64,000 nucleotides of DNA from Spirodela intermedia (lineage: Eukaryota; Streptophyta; Magnoliopsida; Alismatales; Araceae). The notes beneath the pieces are model-generated. The model made no database searches and was not told where the DNA came from. It saw only the letters and a list, made by a program, of their open reading frames with translations. A program made the position numbers and the translations under genes. Shown here piece after piece: positions 10,761 through 22,913 of the stretch; the first letter of the stretch is position 1; every line of letters begins with the position of its first letter. The DNA is taken from contig LR746271.1 of assembly GCA_902729315.2 (NCBI GenBank), positions 2,502,001-2,566,000 of the forward strand. Direction: 5' to 3'.

Positions 10761-13220
10761 CAGCAAGGATTTAGGAGGAGTACGGATCAGACGTATCCTC
10801 CATATAGCACCAGTCAGCAACAAAACTCGCAACAGCAACCTTACGCGAATGCAAGACAGTCGACGTATATTCCACCACAACAGTTGTACAACCAAGCTCC
10901 ATGATCGACCGCACCATCTGCAGATCCGATTCTGGGTGCGCTCTCTCAGTTGATGGAGCAAATGAGCAGGATGAACTCGCGTGTGGACGAGATACAGGAT
11001 TTCGTCAAGACGAACATCCCTACCTCGACTGTCAATAAGAAGGGTAAGCAAGTTTCATTTTCTAACCAATTACCATCGCAGGCCACTATCAACCCGAGGA
11101 ATCAAGGGTCCTCATCGAGCCAAACGCACAATCTGAGTCATGTGCATGTTGACGAGGAGGAAGTGGAAGCTGCAGTAGCGATATCGAGCCTTAGGAGCAG
11201 CAAGGATTTACCTGATCCTTACAAGGATCATCCTTTACATAAGAGCTCGATAGATGATGAGACACCGACAATCGTAGTAGAGCCAGACAGTAGTTCAGAT
11301 GATGAGGAAGAACAGGTGCAAGTTGAGCCAAATCCAGAGACATACAAACCACCCGTGCCATATCCTCAAACATTGAGTAAGCCTAAGGCTAAGGTTAGTG
11401 AATCTGATATTCATTTATTAGAAACCTTCCAAAAGGTTACCATTACCATCCCTTTAGTAGATGCAATTAGGCATATACCTTCTTATGCTAAATTCCTTAA
11501 AGGCATATGCACACACCATAGAAGCCCCAAGAGGATCCAATTGAGTGAGAATATTAGTTCCATTATGATGAATTCTCTTCCTATTAAAAAGAGAGATCTA
11601 GGAGCTCCCATGATTACGAGTGAGATTGGAGGAATGATTTTTACTAGATCGTTGTTAGATACCGGAGCTAGTATCAATATCCTCCCTAAAGCCGTATATG
11701 ACCGTCATCATGTAGGGGAATTGCAGCCTTTCCTTATAGAGTTATGTTTAGCGGATGGATCGGTAAGGAAGCCTCATGGCATAGTAGAAGATGTGATTGT
11801 TAGAATAGAAGGATGTTATTTTCCGGTAGACTTCCTAGTTGTAGATATGAAGATCACTAAGGAGCTTAGTCAAGCCCCAATTATCCTAGGAAGACCTTTC
11901 TTAGCTACCGCAAAAGCCGTTACAGATTGGAGAAAAGGAGAAGTGATTCTTAAGGTGGGAGAGCATACGGTGAAGGTCAACATCAACAAGTTGATGAAGT
12001 ATCCTTCACAAGCTTTCGAGGATTTGGGCGCCATCGACCTGTTTGATGATCAAGACATAGAGACTTGCATCGAAGAAGTCATGACGGTCAACGAGGGAGC
12101 TGATTTCGAGGAGCTACCGTTGGACGATCCGACAGGGGAGCTCAAGCCTCTTCCATCTACACTCAAGTACGCTTTCCTTGACTCTCAGCAGGTTAAACCA
12201 GTGATCATTTCTTCCCAGCTCAATGAGGAGCAGGAGAAACGATTACTCGACGTATTACGATGGAATGAGCAAGCAATCGGATGGACTCTCGCAGATTTGA
12301 GGGGATTAGACCCTTCATTATGCACTCATCACATATTCTTAGAGGACGAGTCCAGACCCGTGAGGGAAGCCCAGCGTCGACTTAATCCTAAGGTATGGGA
12401 AGCCGTTAAGGAAGAGATTCTTAAGTGGCTTAATGTAGAGATTATCTATCCCATATCGGATAGCCAGTGGGTTAGTCCCGTGCACGTGGTTCCCAAGAAG
12501 GCAGGAGTTACGGTGACCGTGAACGACAAAGGAGAGGAGATTCAAACACGCCTCCCAACAAAGTGGCGAGTTTGTATCGACTACCGGAAGTTGAATGCAG
12601 CGACGAAGAAAGATCACTTCCCGTTGCCATTCATCGATCAAATCCTTGATCGACAAGCAGGTCAGACTTACTTTTGTTTCTTGGATGGTTATTCAAGGTA
12701 CAACCAGATTGCGATTCATCCGGACGATCAAGAAAAGACGACGTTCACATGTCCCTTTGGCACGTTCGCATTTAGGCGAATGCCATTCGGATTGTGTAAC
12801 GCCCTTGCGACATTCTAGAGATGTATGACGGCGATATTTTCCGATTTTCTTAGCGACAGTCTCGAAGTCTTCATAGACGATTTCTCTGTCTTTGGAGATG
12901 ATTTCGACAGTTGTCTAACTCACCTAACAAAGATCCTCGAGGTCTGCGTCAGGAAACGACTGGTATTGAGTTGGAAGAAATCCCATTTTATGGTGCGATA
13001 GGGAGTAGTGCTCGAGCATCTCATCTCGGGCAAAGGTTTGGAGGTTGATAAGGCCAAGATTGAGGTCATTCAAAACCTTCCTCTCCCCACTACATTACGA
13101 GATTTATGTAGTTTTTTAGGACACGTTGGTTTCTACCGCAGGTTTATACGAGATTTTGCTAAAGTTTCCAAACCGCTAACCACTCTTCTTTGCAAGGATA
13201 AAGACTTTTTTTATAGATAA
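10761..13220 (+). pseudogene. Athila pol, protease and reverse transcriptase part, broken
   Basis: This continues in the gag frame. An aspartic protease with DTG at 11658-11666 is followed by a reverse transcriptase: SQWVSPVHVVPKK near 12460-12505, FLDGYSRYNQI near 12680, catalytic FIDDF at 12870-12884. The RT copies element RNA into DNA. Lesions are TGA at 10902-10904, TAG at 12816-12818 (in the RT core), TAG at 12999-13001, and a frame change at the seven-T run 13206-13212 leading to TAA at 13218. The long open stretch 10950-12818 is intact within these limits. This copy cannot make a full RT by ordinary translation. Confidence 0.9.
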
Positions 13221-13242
13221 AGAAGGGGAGCGCGCATTCGAG

Positions 13243-15072
13243 ATGTTGAAGCTCGCCTTGATCAAAGCACCAATTCTTCAAAGTCCTAATTGGGACTTGC
13301 CTTTCGAGATCATGTGCGACGCCTCAGACTATGCAGTTGGAGCGGTGTTGGGACAGCGGATAGATAAGAAGCCAACAGCTATATGGTATGCGAGTAAAAC
13401 CCTTGCTGAAGCTCAAATGAATTACACGACGACAGAAAAGGAGCTCTTAGCGGTGGTCTACGCGTTAGAGAAGTTTAGGCCTTACATCTTGGGAAGCAAG
13501 ATTGTTATTTATACAGATCATGCAGCGTTAAAGTACTTGTTTTCCAAGAAGGAGGCGAAGCCACGATTGATACGATGGGTGCTGCTTCTTCAAGAGTTTG
13601 ACTTGGAGATTAGAGATAAGAAGGGCAGCGAAAACTCGGTGGCGGATCACCTATCTCGTCTTCACATTTCAGGTACGGGAGATATTAGTGATTCTTTTCC
13701 TGATGAGCATCTTCTTGCAGTATCTAGTCATGTTCCTTGGTTCGCGCATATCGTCAATTTTCTAGTGACAGGATCGATCCTAGATCATTGGAACCGGCAT
13801 CGTAAAGATAAGTTCTTCCATAAACTCAAATATTATTATTGGGAAGAACCACTTTTGTTCCATGTAGGATACGATCAAATTATACGGCGATGCGTAGCGG
13901 AAGAAGAACAAGGAAGCATATTATCGATGTGTCACTCATCAGTGTGTGGAGGACATTTTGCCGCGCGAAAGACAGCAGATAAGATTTTACAAAGCGGTTT
14001 TTATTGGCCCACCATCTTCAAGGATGCCCACTGTTTCTATACGGAGTGCTTACAATGTCAGGCAACATTAAACATCTCCAAGCGAGATGAAATGCCAATG
14101 AGGCCTATCCTTGAAGTAGAGATATTTGATTTATGGGGGATCGACTTTATGGGACCTTTTCCACCTTCTGATGGGAAAGAGTATATTTTGGTAGCGGTTG
14201 ATTATGTGTCTAAGTGGGTGGAGGCTATTCCCACTAGGACAAACACTCATCGGGAAGTACTCAGGTTTGTAACGAGAAACATCTTCTCCCGATACGGTTG
14301 TCCGAGGGCCATAATCAGTGACGGAGGCTCGCACTTCAACAATGCACACTTTCGTGCATTATTGAAGAAATATGGAGTACATCATCGCGTCACTACACCG
14401 TACCACCCCCAAGCTAATGGGCAAGTTGAAGTGAGCAACCGAGAGGTCAAGAATATTTTAAAGAAGATCATTCGACCAGACGGTAAGGATTGGGCGCACA
14501 AGCTTCCAGATGCATTATGGGCGTATAGAACGGCTTACAAGACACCTATCGGGATGTCTCCGTTCCGACTCATATTTGGGAAGGCGTGCCATCTGCCAGT
14601 TGAGCTCGAGCATAGAACCTATTGGGCAATAAAGAAGCTCAACCTATCTCTGGACGAAGCAGGTAAACATAGACTTCTCCAGCTGCAGGAATTACAAGAG
14701 TTAAGGCGTGACGCGTACGAGAACGCGGAGATCTACAAAGAAAAGACCAAGGCCTTTCATGACAAGAACATCAGAAGAAGAACTTTCAACGTCAATGAAA
14801 AGGTTTGGTTATATAACTCTCGCCTTAAGCTTTTTCCAGGTAAGCTGCGCTCACGATGGGACGGTCCGTACGTGGTTGTGGAATCGTTTGACAACGGATC
14901 AGTGCTTATTTCCGACCCTAAATCCGGCAAACAATTCAAGGTAAATGGGCATCGTCTAAAGCCCTACCTTACAGCAGAGCCACCCACACCAGCAGATAAG
15001 GTAAATCTGCATCTCTCCGAGGTACATGAGGACGTGATAAAGGTAACACCCTCATCTCATCGATCATTGTAG
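13243..15072 (+). pseudogene. Athila pol, RNase H and integrase part, open frame
   Basis: An uninterrupted 609-codon frame, offset one base from the upstream pol. It carries the RNase H domain ([12 protein letters not shown] near 13315, then [15 protein letters not shown] and [10 protein letters not shown]) and integrase. The integrase has a His/Cys zinc finger near 13930-14065 (ending CLQC), catalytic Asp at 14143-14145 and 14320-14322, and Glu at 14428-14430. The last two are 35 residues apart, the D,D35E arrangement. A basic C-terminal segment with a chromodomain-less end ([12 protein letters not shown]) follows. It joins viral-type DNA into the genome. It has no start of its own; the upstream frameshift separates it from RT. 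Confidence 0.9.
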
Positions 15073-17016
15073 TTCACTAAGTTTCGTCTGGCTGAAGACG
15101 TTAAACTTAGCGCTCTTGGGAGGCACCCCAAGATTATCTTACTGTTTTATTTAGTTCTTGTTTGTAGTTATATCAATGTACATACATAGTTGGAGGAATC
15201 CACCTACAACAACAAGCAATTTGGACAAATTCCAGCGATATGCGTCAACAAACATAAATGAGTTTTTCTAAACCTTTTTACTTCTCATTTCAATTTATAA
15301 TCTTTTTCATGTAATGCATGATAGTGTTGCCATCTTTTTAATATACATAATGGTTTCATTGAGGGCAATGAAAGATTTAAGTTGGGGGGTGAGGATGTAG
15401 AAAAACTTCAATTTTCAAAATTTTCAAAATTTCAAAATTTTCAAACTTTTTACTATTTTAAAACTCCTATTTTTCAAATTTTTACTACTTTTAAACACCT
15501 TAGAAGTCTTAAACATTTTGAGATCCTATTCCTAGAGATGTAGAAGTGAGGGCCTCATAGCCCATGTGATTACATTTTGAGTAAAAGAGCCAAGTGATCT
15601 AGAGAAACCATGGATTCTTTTTAGTGGTTGACTTCTTCGGGGTTGGGTATTTAGCAGGCACCGAGGAAAATGAGTAATCAGAGGTTGAAGTGCTATTGGA
15701 TTGAAAAGGAGAGATTTTGAGTGAAGTTCAAGGAAATTCCCATCCCCTACCTTACATCAGCCGAACCTGCTTGGTGTAGGAATTTCTCGCTTCCGAACTT
15801 TCTCCTAGAAGAGTGCAATGTGCCATAATTTATGATGTACCTATTCTACCCTTTAGGCATTTAGTTCTACCTTTTCCATACCAGTCAATTAGACACCCAA
15901 ATTTCAGTTTCACTGATTATAATTACACTCCCAAGTGATAAACATATCCACCACATTTTCTTTTCCACCATCTATACAAGCCATCCATCTTCTTCACAAT
16001 TTCTCTTACAAGCAAATATTCCTTCATATTACACTTCAAAATTTCGAATACTCTCTTCAAACATCAAGAGAACCTTCATATCCTTGTTTTATGCAAAGTC
16101 TTCAAATGTTATCTTCTTCTTCTCCAAAAAGTTACAATATACAAAAAGAAGAAAGAAGAGAAGAAAAAAAAAAAAAGAAAAAAAAAGAAAAAAAGAGAAG
16201 CAAATATGAAATGAAGAAAAGAAGAAGACAAAAAGAAAGAAGGAAAGAAAATGAGGAGAAAAGAAAGAGAGGAATAAGAAAGTGAAAAGAAGGAGAACAA
16301 TATGGGAAATTATCTTTACCATGTAAATACCTATCTCTACCCATTACCTTCATTCCATTTCCAATGTATATATCAATTTTACCACTCCACACCATCTCTA
16401 CCACTTTCTATCAATCCTTATCTACCACCATCATCCACATCATTTGGGAGAATAATTAGACATCAGTGGTACCTTTTCTTTGTATATAATATCCAATTTG
16501 TTTATATGCTGATATTTGCTTTTAACCAAGTTATTCCTTTAGAAATAGTGTCTTTTTACTCTTTCAGCTACCTTATAACGATGCATCCTAAAATAGGAAA
16601 TCCTTTTGCAATGCACTCTTTAAAGGAGAAAGAAGAGTTGAGGGGAATTCTAATGCACCAAGTAGCCTCCAAATGAGTGAAAGAGTGATGTGAGAACTAG
16701 AGAGGTGAGGATTACATTTGCTCATGAGAGTGTGAGAATCTTTTCATTCCCATAGCATCAAACCTTAGATGTGCTCACCTCGATTACACTTAAGTAATGA
16801 CTCGACTATTAGCTGATGAGCACTACCCTAATATGCTCTAAGGAAGTCAACCTAGTTATGGAATCTAGATCACCATGGTCCACACTATGATGAAAAGTTG
16901 ATCACACATTGATACACTTCACTTCTTTAGTTGCAGGATCAAGGGATGATAAGACTTTCTAAGGAGATTACCTAGTGAATTGCTAAGAGACTAGCAATTA
17001 TTCAAGTTGGGGGGTG
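15073..17016 (+). other. Athila 3' non-coding region with two polypurine tracts
   Basis: No env-like gene is recognisable; frames near 15935-16676 are low-complexity or random. A lineage-typical motif AGCGCTCTTGGGAGGCA follows the integrase stop at 15109-15125. An AAGTTGGGGGGTG tract occurs twice: near 15381 and just before the 3' LTR (17004-17016). The second is in the position of the priming polypurine tract. A purine-rich A/G tract spans about 16140-16300. Confidence 0.75.
17004..17016 (+). other. Polypurine tract of the Athila element
   Basis: AAGTTGGGGGGTG ends immediately before the 3' LTR start TGATAACAT at 17017. This is where plus-strand DNA synthesis is primed in LTR retrotransposons. 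Confidence 0.8.
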
Positions 17017-18745
17017 TGATAACATGCTATTTATGCATGTAATTATATAATTATTAATGCAAATTAAGGCATTAATCATTACAAATATATGCATGTTATC
17101 ATATTTTAAGTATATTTCTATCATTTTGTGTAAATTCATGTTATGATCTTAAAAAACACCAAATTATGGATTATTATAAATAATTACGTATTACAATATT
17201 TAATCCTAATTATATTTATGATCATAATCATGTTTTAAGAGTGAAAATATGAGAGAAAAGATATTTATTAACATTTATGTATTTATATAAATTTATTTTA
17301 TATAATACATAAATGTATAAAATTAATTAAAATTTATTATCTTCTTATTTTAATAATTTGACCTTTTATAATGATAGATTATTCAATTTTGCATCCAACA
17401 AAACAAATTTGAATTAATTTGGAGTCGTATTTTGAAAGTTATGATTTTTACAATTTTATAGAATTTTCTGGAATTTTTCTGAATTTATTTATATTTATTT
17501 TCCATTTTTAAATGTTTTAAATTAATTAAAAAAATCGCAAAAAGGGGTTATATGTCGCGTGTGTACACGTGGATGCGACGTGGTACTCGGGGCCACGTGG
17601 ACAGCACGCGGGCGCCTGCGTGGCGCTGATGTGACACGTGGTGTATTTATATTTACTATATATATTTATTTAATAAAGTATATAGGTCTTCCGATTATCG
17701 GAAGACAAAGTATTAATCCCTTAGTTTTCTTATGTGCAGGACGCGTGGCGTGATCTCGTGCATCCGATCGACATCGCGACAAATAGCGTGCGTAGATCAC
17801 GTGGAATCGAGGTCCACGCGATCAGAGATCAACCACGTGCCTAAATACTCACTTAAGTGAATAAATCGCGACCGTCTGATCGAGAGTTATAACGGTCCAG
17901 ATTATTCACATCAGATGGACATCCAATCACATCTTAACCGCACGATCACGATCGGACGATCGTCGAATCGTCGCGACGATTCGTGAAGAGGCGTCTCATC
18001 GCGATCGTCCATCGCGATCAACTCCATCAGATCGGACGGCCACGATCATTTTCGAATTTTATAAAATCCGTTCTTCGCGATAGAAGAACGGCCCGCTATC
18101 AATCTTCAAATTCTCTTTGTTTAGAGTCCAATTCGCGCGCCATCTTTTTCATTGTGTTCACAACTCATTTCCGCTTCTGTTGGATGTTTAATTTCAATGT
18201 TTGATTGAAATAATTGGAAGAAATCAAGTCTTGAACTCCTCTTTCGTCTTCGAAAATTCGGAATGAAAAGCCTTGCATCCGGCGATTAATTGGATCATTT
18301 CAAAGGCTAATTTGGGTTAGATTGTTTGTTTTCATCTTAATCTTTCATCATTTAGTGTTAATTTTACTTTAAGTATTGTAGATTAAGTTTAATTTAGTTT
18401 TAATTTCTGTTTTTAATCATTTCGCGATACGAAAATTTCTCATAACTTCAAACTTCGATTACTTTTCGAATTCTCATCCAAATCACCTGATTTTTGATTC
18501 TGTGGATTCGAAATTGAGTTATCTTTCTTAATATACTAAATTGCCCAATTTATAACCTAATTTCATCATCCGATTTGACCGAATTTTACAGATATCTCTC
18601 AAATTTCCCTAATTCTCCGTGGATTCGACCCTTAATTACCATTATACTAATTAATTACTTTGATTAATCATAAATTGGTAAGATTAGGACTTTTTTTTGA
18701 CACTGAATCGTGTGCATTCAACGACCATACGATTTAGTCTCGTCA
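17017..18745 (+). repeat. 3' LTR of the Athila element (1729 bp)
   Basis: Near-identical to 7489-9296, ending CTCGTCA before the GAGAT duplication. It has one ACGTGG box fewer than the 5' LTR and lacks ~67 bp after TATTAATCCC (near 17719). A few scattered substitutions are mostly transitions. Confidence 0.95.
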
Positions 18746-20260
18746 GAGATCTCTCATGAAAGGGAGAGAAAGAGAGAGGAGGAGAGAAAGCTCTCATGAG
18801 AGAGAGAAGGGATGAGATCTCTCATGAAAGGGAGAGAAAGAGAGAAGAGAAGAGAAAGCTCTCATGAGAGAGAGAAGGGATGAGATCTCTCACGAAAGGG
18901 AGAGAAATAGAGATCGATCAAGAGAGAGAAATGGAGAGATTTCATGAGAGACAGAGAGAGAAGAGAGGTATCACGAAAGAGGGAGAGAGAGAAATAAGAC
19001 AAAAATGAAGAAAGAGAGAAATATGGTCAACCCATTTTCACGGTAGCTATTATTCTCAGATGAATGTGTGCATGAGGATTCACACACATGACATGAGGTC
19101 AGCCGTGAATGTCTCCACATTGTTTTAATCATTGCCTTTGATCTCAGTGATTTCACATTTGAAAACAAAAAAGTACTTGTTATTTACGAAACATCGAGAA
19201 GATGAATACATCAAGATTCGACTGAAAAAATTAATAAAAAATAAGTTGAAATGATCTTAGCTTAATCTAAGATGACTTTCGGAGGATTCAAAAGAAGAAC
19301 AAAGATCATTCATCAAGTTTTGAATTAGTTCTACTCATTTCAATCGAAACGTGTATGAAATGGAAATGACTCGCCATAAAATGTAAACAAATGACAAAAA
19401 CAAGTAAGTAAATGCTGAAAGTAGGAAATAAATCATTGCCCAAGTTTAGTCTACCTCTTAAGTAATTGGAGACATTGGTGTGGTGACTTGGTTTCGTCCA
19501 GATGTGCCACACCCCGTTACAAGTCGTAGAAGTATTGTCTGGAAGTGCTGCGCCATTTGCCGAAGAGATCCGCCGAAAGAGGGGTCAACCACATTATCAC
19601 CATCATCTAGGAGGAGAAGGGAAGAGCAAACCACTCGCTAGAGGCCTTAAGTGCAGTCAGGGGAGGAAGGAATGAGTTTGTCGATTGTCGAAGACATTGA
19701 TCATGCAAAAAGAGGGAAGATCAGATTGCCATATTTGTAATTGCCATTGAGATTTTAAAGATAATCGATAATGTCTATTTTACCAGATAATAATTAATTA
19801 TTATCTTTATATCCTTGAAGATGATACATGCGTGAACTTAAGTTTCGGTATCGTGGTGCTTCAGAAGCCGCTAGTTCAAATGAGCTTGGTCACGTGATGC
19901 ATTGAGCGATACAAGATCAACCTACTACAAATCATTGCTAATCGGGAACTTAAGTTGCTGGTACTGTGGCACCTCCTTAGCCATCAGATCATCCTTTAAT
20001 GCCATGTGTGTGTAGAGAGGCGTCGAATTCGTGAACCATCGATGGATTGTTTTATGCATCTAGTATTGTGGCCGTTTGCCAGCCACAAGATCTGGCTAAT
20101 CTGATGATGTGGCTTGCTGCGTACTGTTGGATCACACTGCACTCTAAATGGCTGTACTGAATTAGACGAAAACATTTAGTCCTACATCAGAAATATTTTA
20201 GATGTACGTGCCAAATATAAATTAAAGCTACACTCTCTCAGTAGAGATCACTTCTCTCAA
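18746..20260 (+). mobile_element. F-family LTR, right part
   Basis: It resumes the F sequence interrupted at 7488, starting with the right GAGAT copy. It contains GA-rich repeats of a GATGAGATCTCTCATGAAAGG type unit (18746-18990) and the segment shared with 1-430 and 38560-39540 on the reverse strand. A right boundary near CTCTCA (20254-20259) is suggested by the adjacent AATAA that mirrors the left flank. No genes seen. Confidence 0.6.
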
Positions 20261-20265
20261 AATAA

Positions 20266-20980
20266 AATAATATCTAGGACCATCTTAGGAGAAGGAAAAA
20301 AGGTGATTCGCCCTCACGCACGCTCATTTGTACGAGCGCTTCCATGCCCCACAATTGGTTGGCCATTGGGACATGGAAGGGGAGTGACGCACACGTGCAT
20401 AGAATGAGGCCTTCGCCACTCGAGCCCAGCTCGTGGCTCCCCCAATTTGGATCTACTCGCTCGACCGCAGCACCCCTTTGACTCAATTGTTGAGTGCCAC
20501 CTTGCCAATGGGTGGAACATTTTTTATATTTTATTATTTATGCTAAGTATTTTAATTTCAGAATTCTAAAATTAAAAATATATCCTGCATTTATTCTGCA
20601 TGTTAAAAAAATAAAATAAAATAATAAAACTAATTAAAATACAAAAATCTAGCTTTAACTATAAAACATATGGACACCATATGATAATAGATACAATAGT
20701 TCAATTATTGCTACTAAAAGCATGAACTATGACAAAGGTAGATGAACTTTACAATTTTATTGTGGTACTACAATCATGGGCTCAAGTAGAGCTTCAGCCA
20801 TTGGATGTCAAGGACTTTTTTGCTAACATTGTCACAGAAAACATTGCAGGATCACACAAAGCACAACAACAAAAAGGGGTGGGAACTGTGTACCACAATT
20901 GAGGTGGACATAATCTCAGTGATACAAGTTGAGGGCCATATGGGAGAGGCCAACGGGGACTAGTGGGGGACTGCCACCCT
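20266..20980. other. Fragment sharing a box with A-family LTRs, then AT-rich sequence
   Basis: At 20330-20450 a segment (accATGGAAGGGGAGTGACGCACACGTG type) matches the conserved block of the A-family LTRs at 24180 and 38210. This suggests an LTR fragment in the same orientation. The remainder to 20980 is AT-rich with no gene. Confidence 0.4.
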
Positions 20981-22330
20981 ACTAGTGGAAGGTGTCCTTA
21001 GGTTGCTATGTGTGTGGATGGTTGAATCATAGTGTATATTGCCTAAGTTGAGAGGAGATGAGGCACGTCTGGGCAAAGTTGAATCTCATCATTATGCATA
21101 ACCAATTACATTTGGTCATTCATGAGCTCTCAACCCTCAACTCATTATACATATTAAGAGGAATGCATTATTTTGAATAATTTGACAGTTTGTGACGGCA
21201 CATGTTCATAGAATCCATTAATGATTATCCCATGAAAGTGATGATAGATAATAGGGCAACTTAGTTTCATCTCAGAGCAAGAGCTATGATGGTTAAATTT
21301 GGAATTAGTCTGATGAGATAGCTAGATCAAAGTAGTAAATTAAGAGGCTGAGCTTTGACTGGAGTGGCACATGGTTCAGCACTATGCATGGGCTCATGAG
21401 AAGATTGGATGGACTTCCTGATTCTCCTAATGGACGATCTGACATCATTCTCAACCTCAAATTTATTGTTTGAATGCTAGCAGATGTCTTCCCTCATTGC
21501 AATAAAGTATTACTCAGAGGAAGTGAGCCCTCTTATTTGATTCTAATAATGGGAAGTCGATGATTAGTTCTCTAAATAATCTTGACCCCGTGACTCAAAA
21601 AATAGTTCTCCAAATAATCTTGACCTCGTGATGCAAAAAATAGTTCTCCAAATAATCTTGACCGCGTGACTCAAAAAATAATTTAGGTGTGAAGAAGAAA
21701 CATACTATGTGATGAGATGGGAGATTGATGGTGAAATCAATGGACAATAGACAATAGCGATGCTGGGGGAACAGTCCAAGCAGCTCCCCTTAAATTACCC
21801 ATATTCTAGAAGAGTTTCATGAAATTATGTGACATACACTTCTAACCCGACTATCACAGCGAGGTGAGTTTGATCATGCCATAAATATGGTCCTAAGGGA
21901 GTAGCCACTAATGTGGGTGTCATGAAAGATATCCCTGAAGGTTTTTTAGGAGTTGAAGCAACTAGATGTCATATTAAAATGATACTTCATCAAACCATCA
22001 AGGAGGATTTTAGAGCCCAATTCATTTTTCTTTGGGCTACAAATGATAAACTCATACTTTATGTGGATTACAGTGACTCCAAGAAGATCACAATTTGGAA
22101 CAAGTATCATATTTCAAATATAATTGAGTTTTCTGTCCAGCTTGGTGAGGCTAAGATCTTCTTTTAGTTGGATCTCAAGAGCAGCTATCACTAAGCATGC
22201 CATACTTTATGAATTCTTTGATATCATGAGGATGCATTTTAGGATTATTAATGTTCTAATCACATTTTACATCTTAATGAATTTTATTTTTAGGTACTAT
22301 GTAGATCATTTTGTGAGTAATTACCCTTAG
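20980..22330 (+). pseudogene. Decayed Ty3/gypsy pol remnant (nucleocapsid, protease, RT)
   Basis: Broken frames give a zinc-knuckle-like CYVCGWLNHSVYC near 21000-21045 (spacing one residue short of CCHC) and a protease-like VMIDNRAT near 21240. An RT-like stretch follows at 21960-22320, with 'KKITIWNKYHISNI..F..QLGEAKIF..LDLKSSYH' type motifs and a degraded YVDD (YYVDH) near 22298. Stops and frame shifts exclude function. It resembles a different gypsy clade from the Athila element. It may be the downstream half of the gag remnant at 6481-7039. Confidence 0.55.
21565..21678 (+). repeat. Three tandem copies of a 38-bp unit
   Basis: Units start at 21565, 21603 and 21641 (TAGTTCTC...), each ending in a run of A, with a few substitutions between them. 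They lie inside the decayed gypsy remnant. Confidence 0.9.
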
Positions 22331-22908
22331 CATTTTGATGATCCTAACTAACCTTAGTGATCCTAATGATCTACTGAATGGGATTCAAGTGACATATGCA
22401 ACATATGTGGAAATTGTATGACTGATATAATAAGTAAAGGTGAGGGAGATGCCACTTTTCGCTGGAGGATGGCCTCCCTACATGCAAAATAATAGTGACC
22501 TTACATATTATGTGATGGCAACATGCAACAATACTTATTACAAGAGACACATGATACTTGCATGTAGTTCACCTAAAATAACAATGCACATTGACATACT
22601 TTGTCCAGTACCTACTTGTCAAATATTTACCAAGATGTCAAGCCTATGTTCATTGTGACTGATTAGTCTTCAAGATAAAACAAAACATATGAAAGTGACT
22701 GGAATGCTAGAGTCTCTCCTAATATTAAAACGACCATAAGAACTTTTTGGTTCTGTGTTGAGAGGCCTCCCCAATATAAAACATTTGATATTGATGAAAT
22801 TGACTCCAGCCCACCACAACAAGAATGAGTGAATTTCTTCACATTTCTAATTTATGAGGTAATAATGGTTGTGAAAACGCAATCTAAATTCATCTATGTT
22901 ACGATGAA
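22331..22908. other. AT-rich sequence, no gene seen
   Basis: No family match was recognised. It is possibly the tail of the decayed gypsy remnant to the left; open frames are short. Confidence 0.4.
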
Positions 22909-22913
22909 CCTAG

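Larger units (their letters stand above)
7489..18745 (+). mobile_element. Complete Athila-type Ty3/gypsy LTR retrotransposon (11,257 bp)
   Basis: Two near-identical LTRs (7489-9296 and 17017-18745) flank a primer binding site, gag, protease, RT, RNase H, integrase and a ~1.9-kb 3' non-coding region. A 5-bp GAGAT duplication brackets it. LTRs start TGATAACAT and end CGTCA. By eye the LTRs differ by about 14 substitutions plus one 1-bp, one 13-bp and one ~67-bp indel, so the insertion is recent. Domain order protease-RT-RNase H-integrase gives Ty3/gypsy; the tRNA-Asp-type primer site and FIDDF RT motif place it in the Athila/Tat lineage. No env-like reading frame was found. Five in-frame stops and one frameshift disable the polyprotein. 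Confidence 0.95.

Noticed and set aside
15935-16676. Possible env-like gene after Athila integrase
   Set aside because: The frames are short, lysine-rich from an A/G tract or random, with no signal peptide or membrane segment in the expected arrangement.
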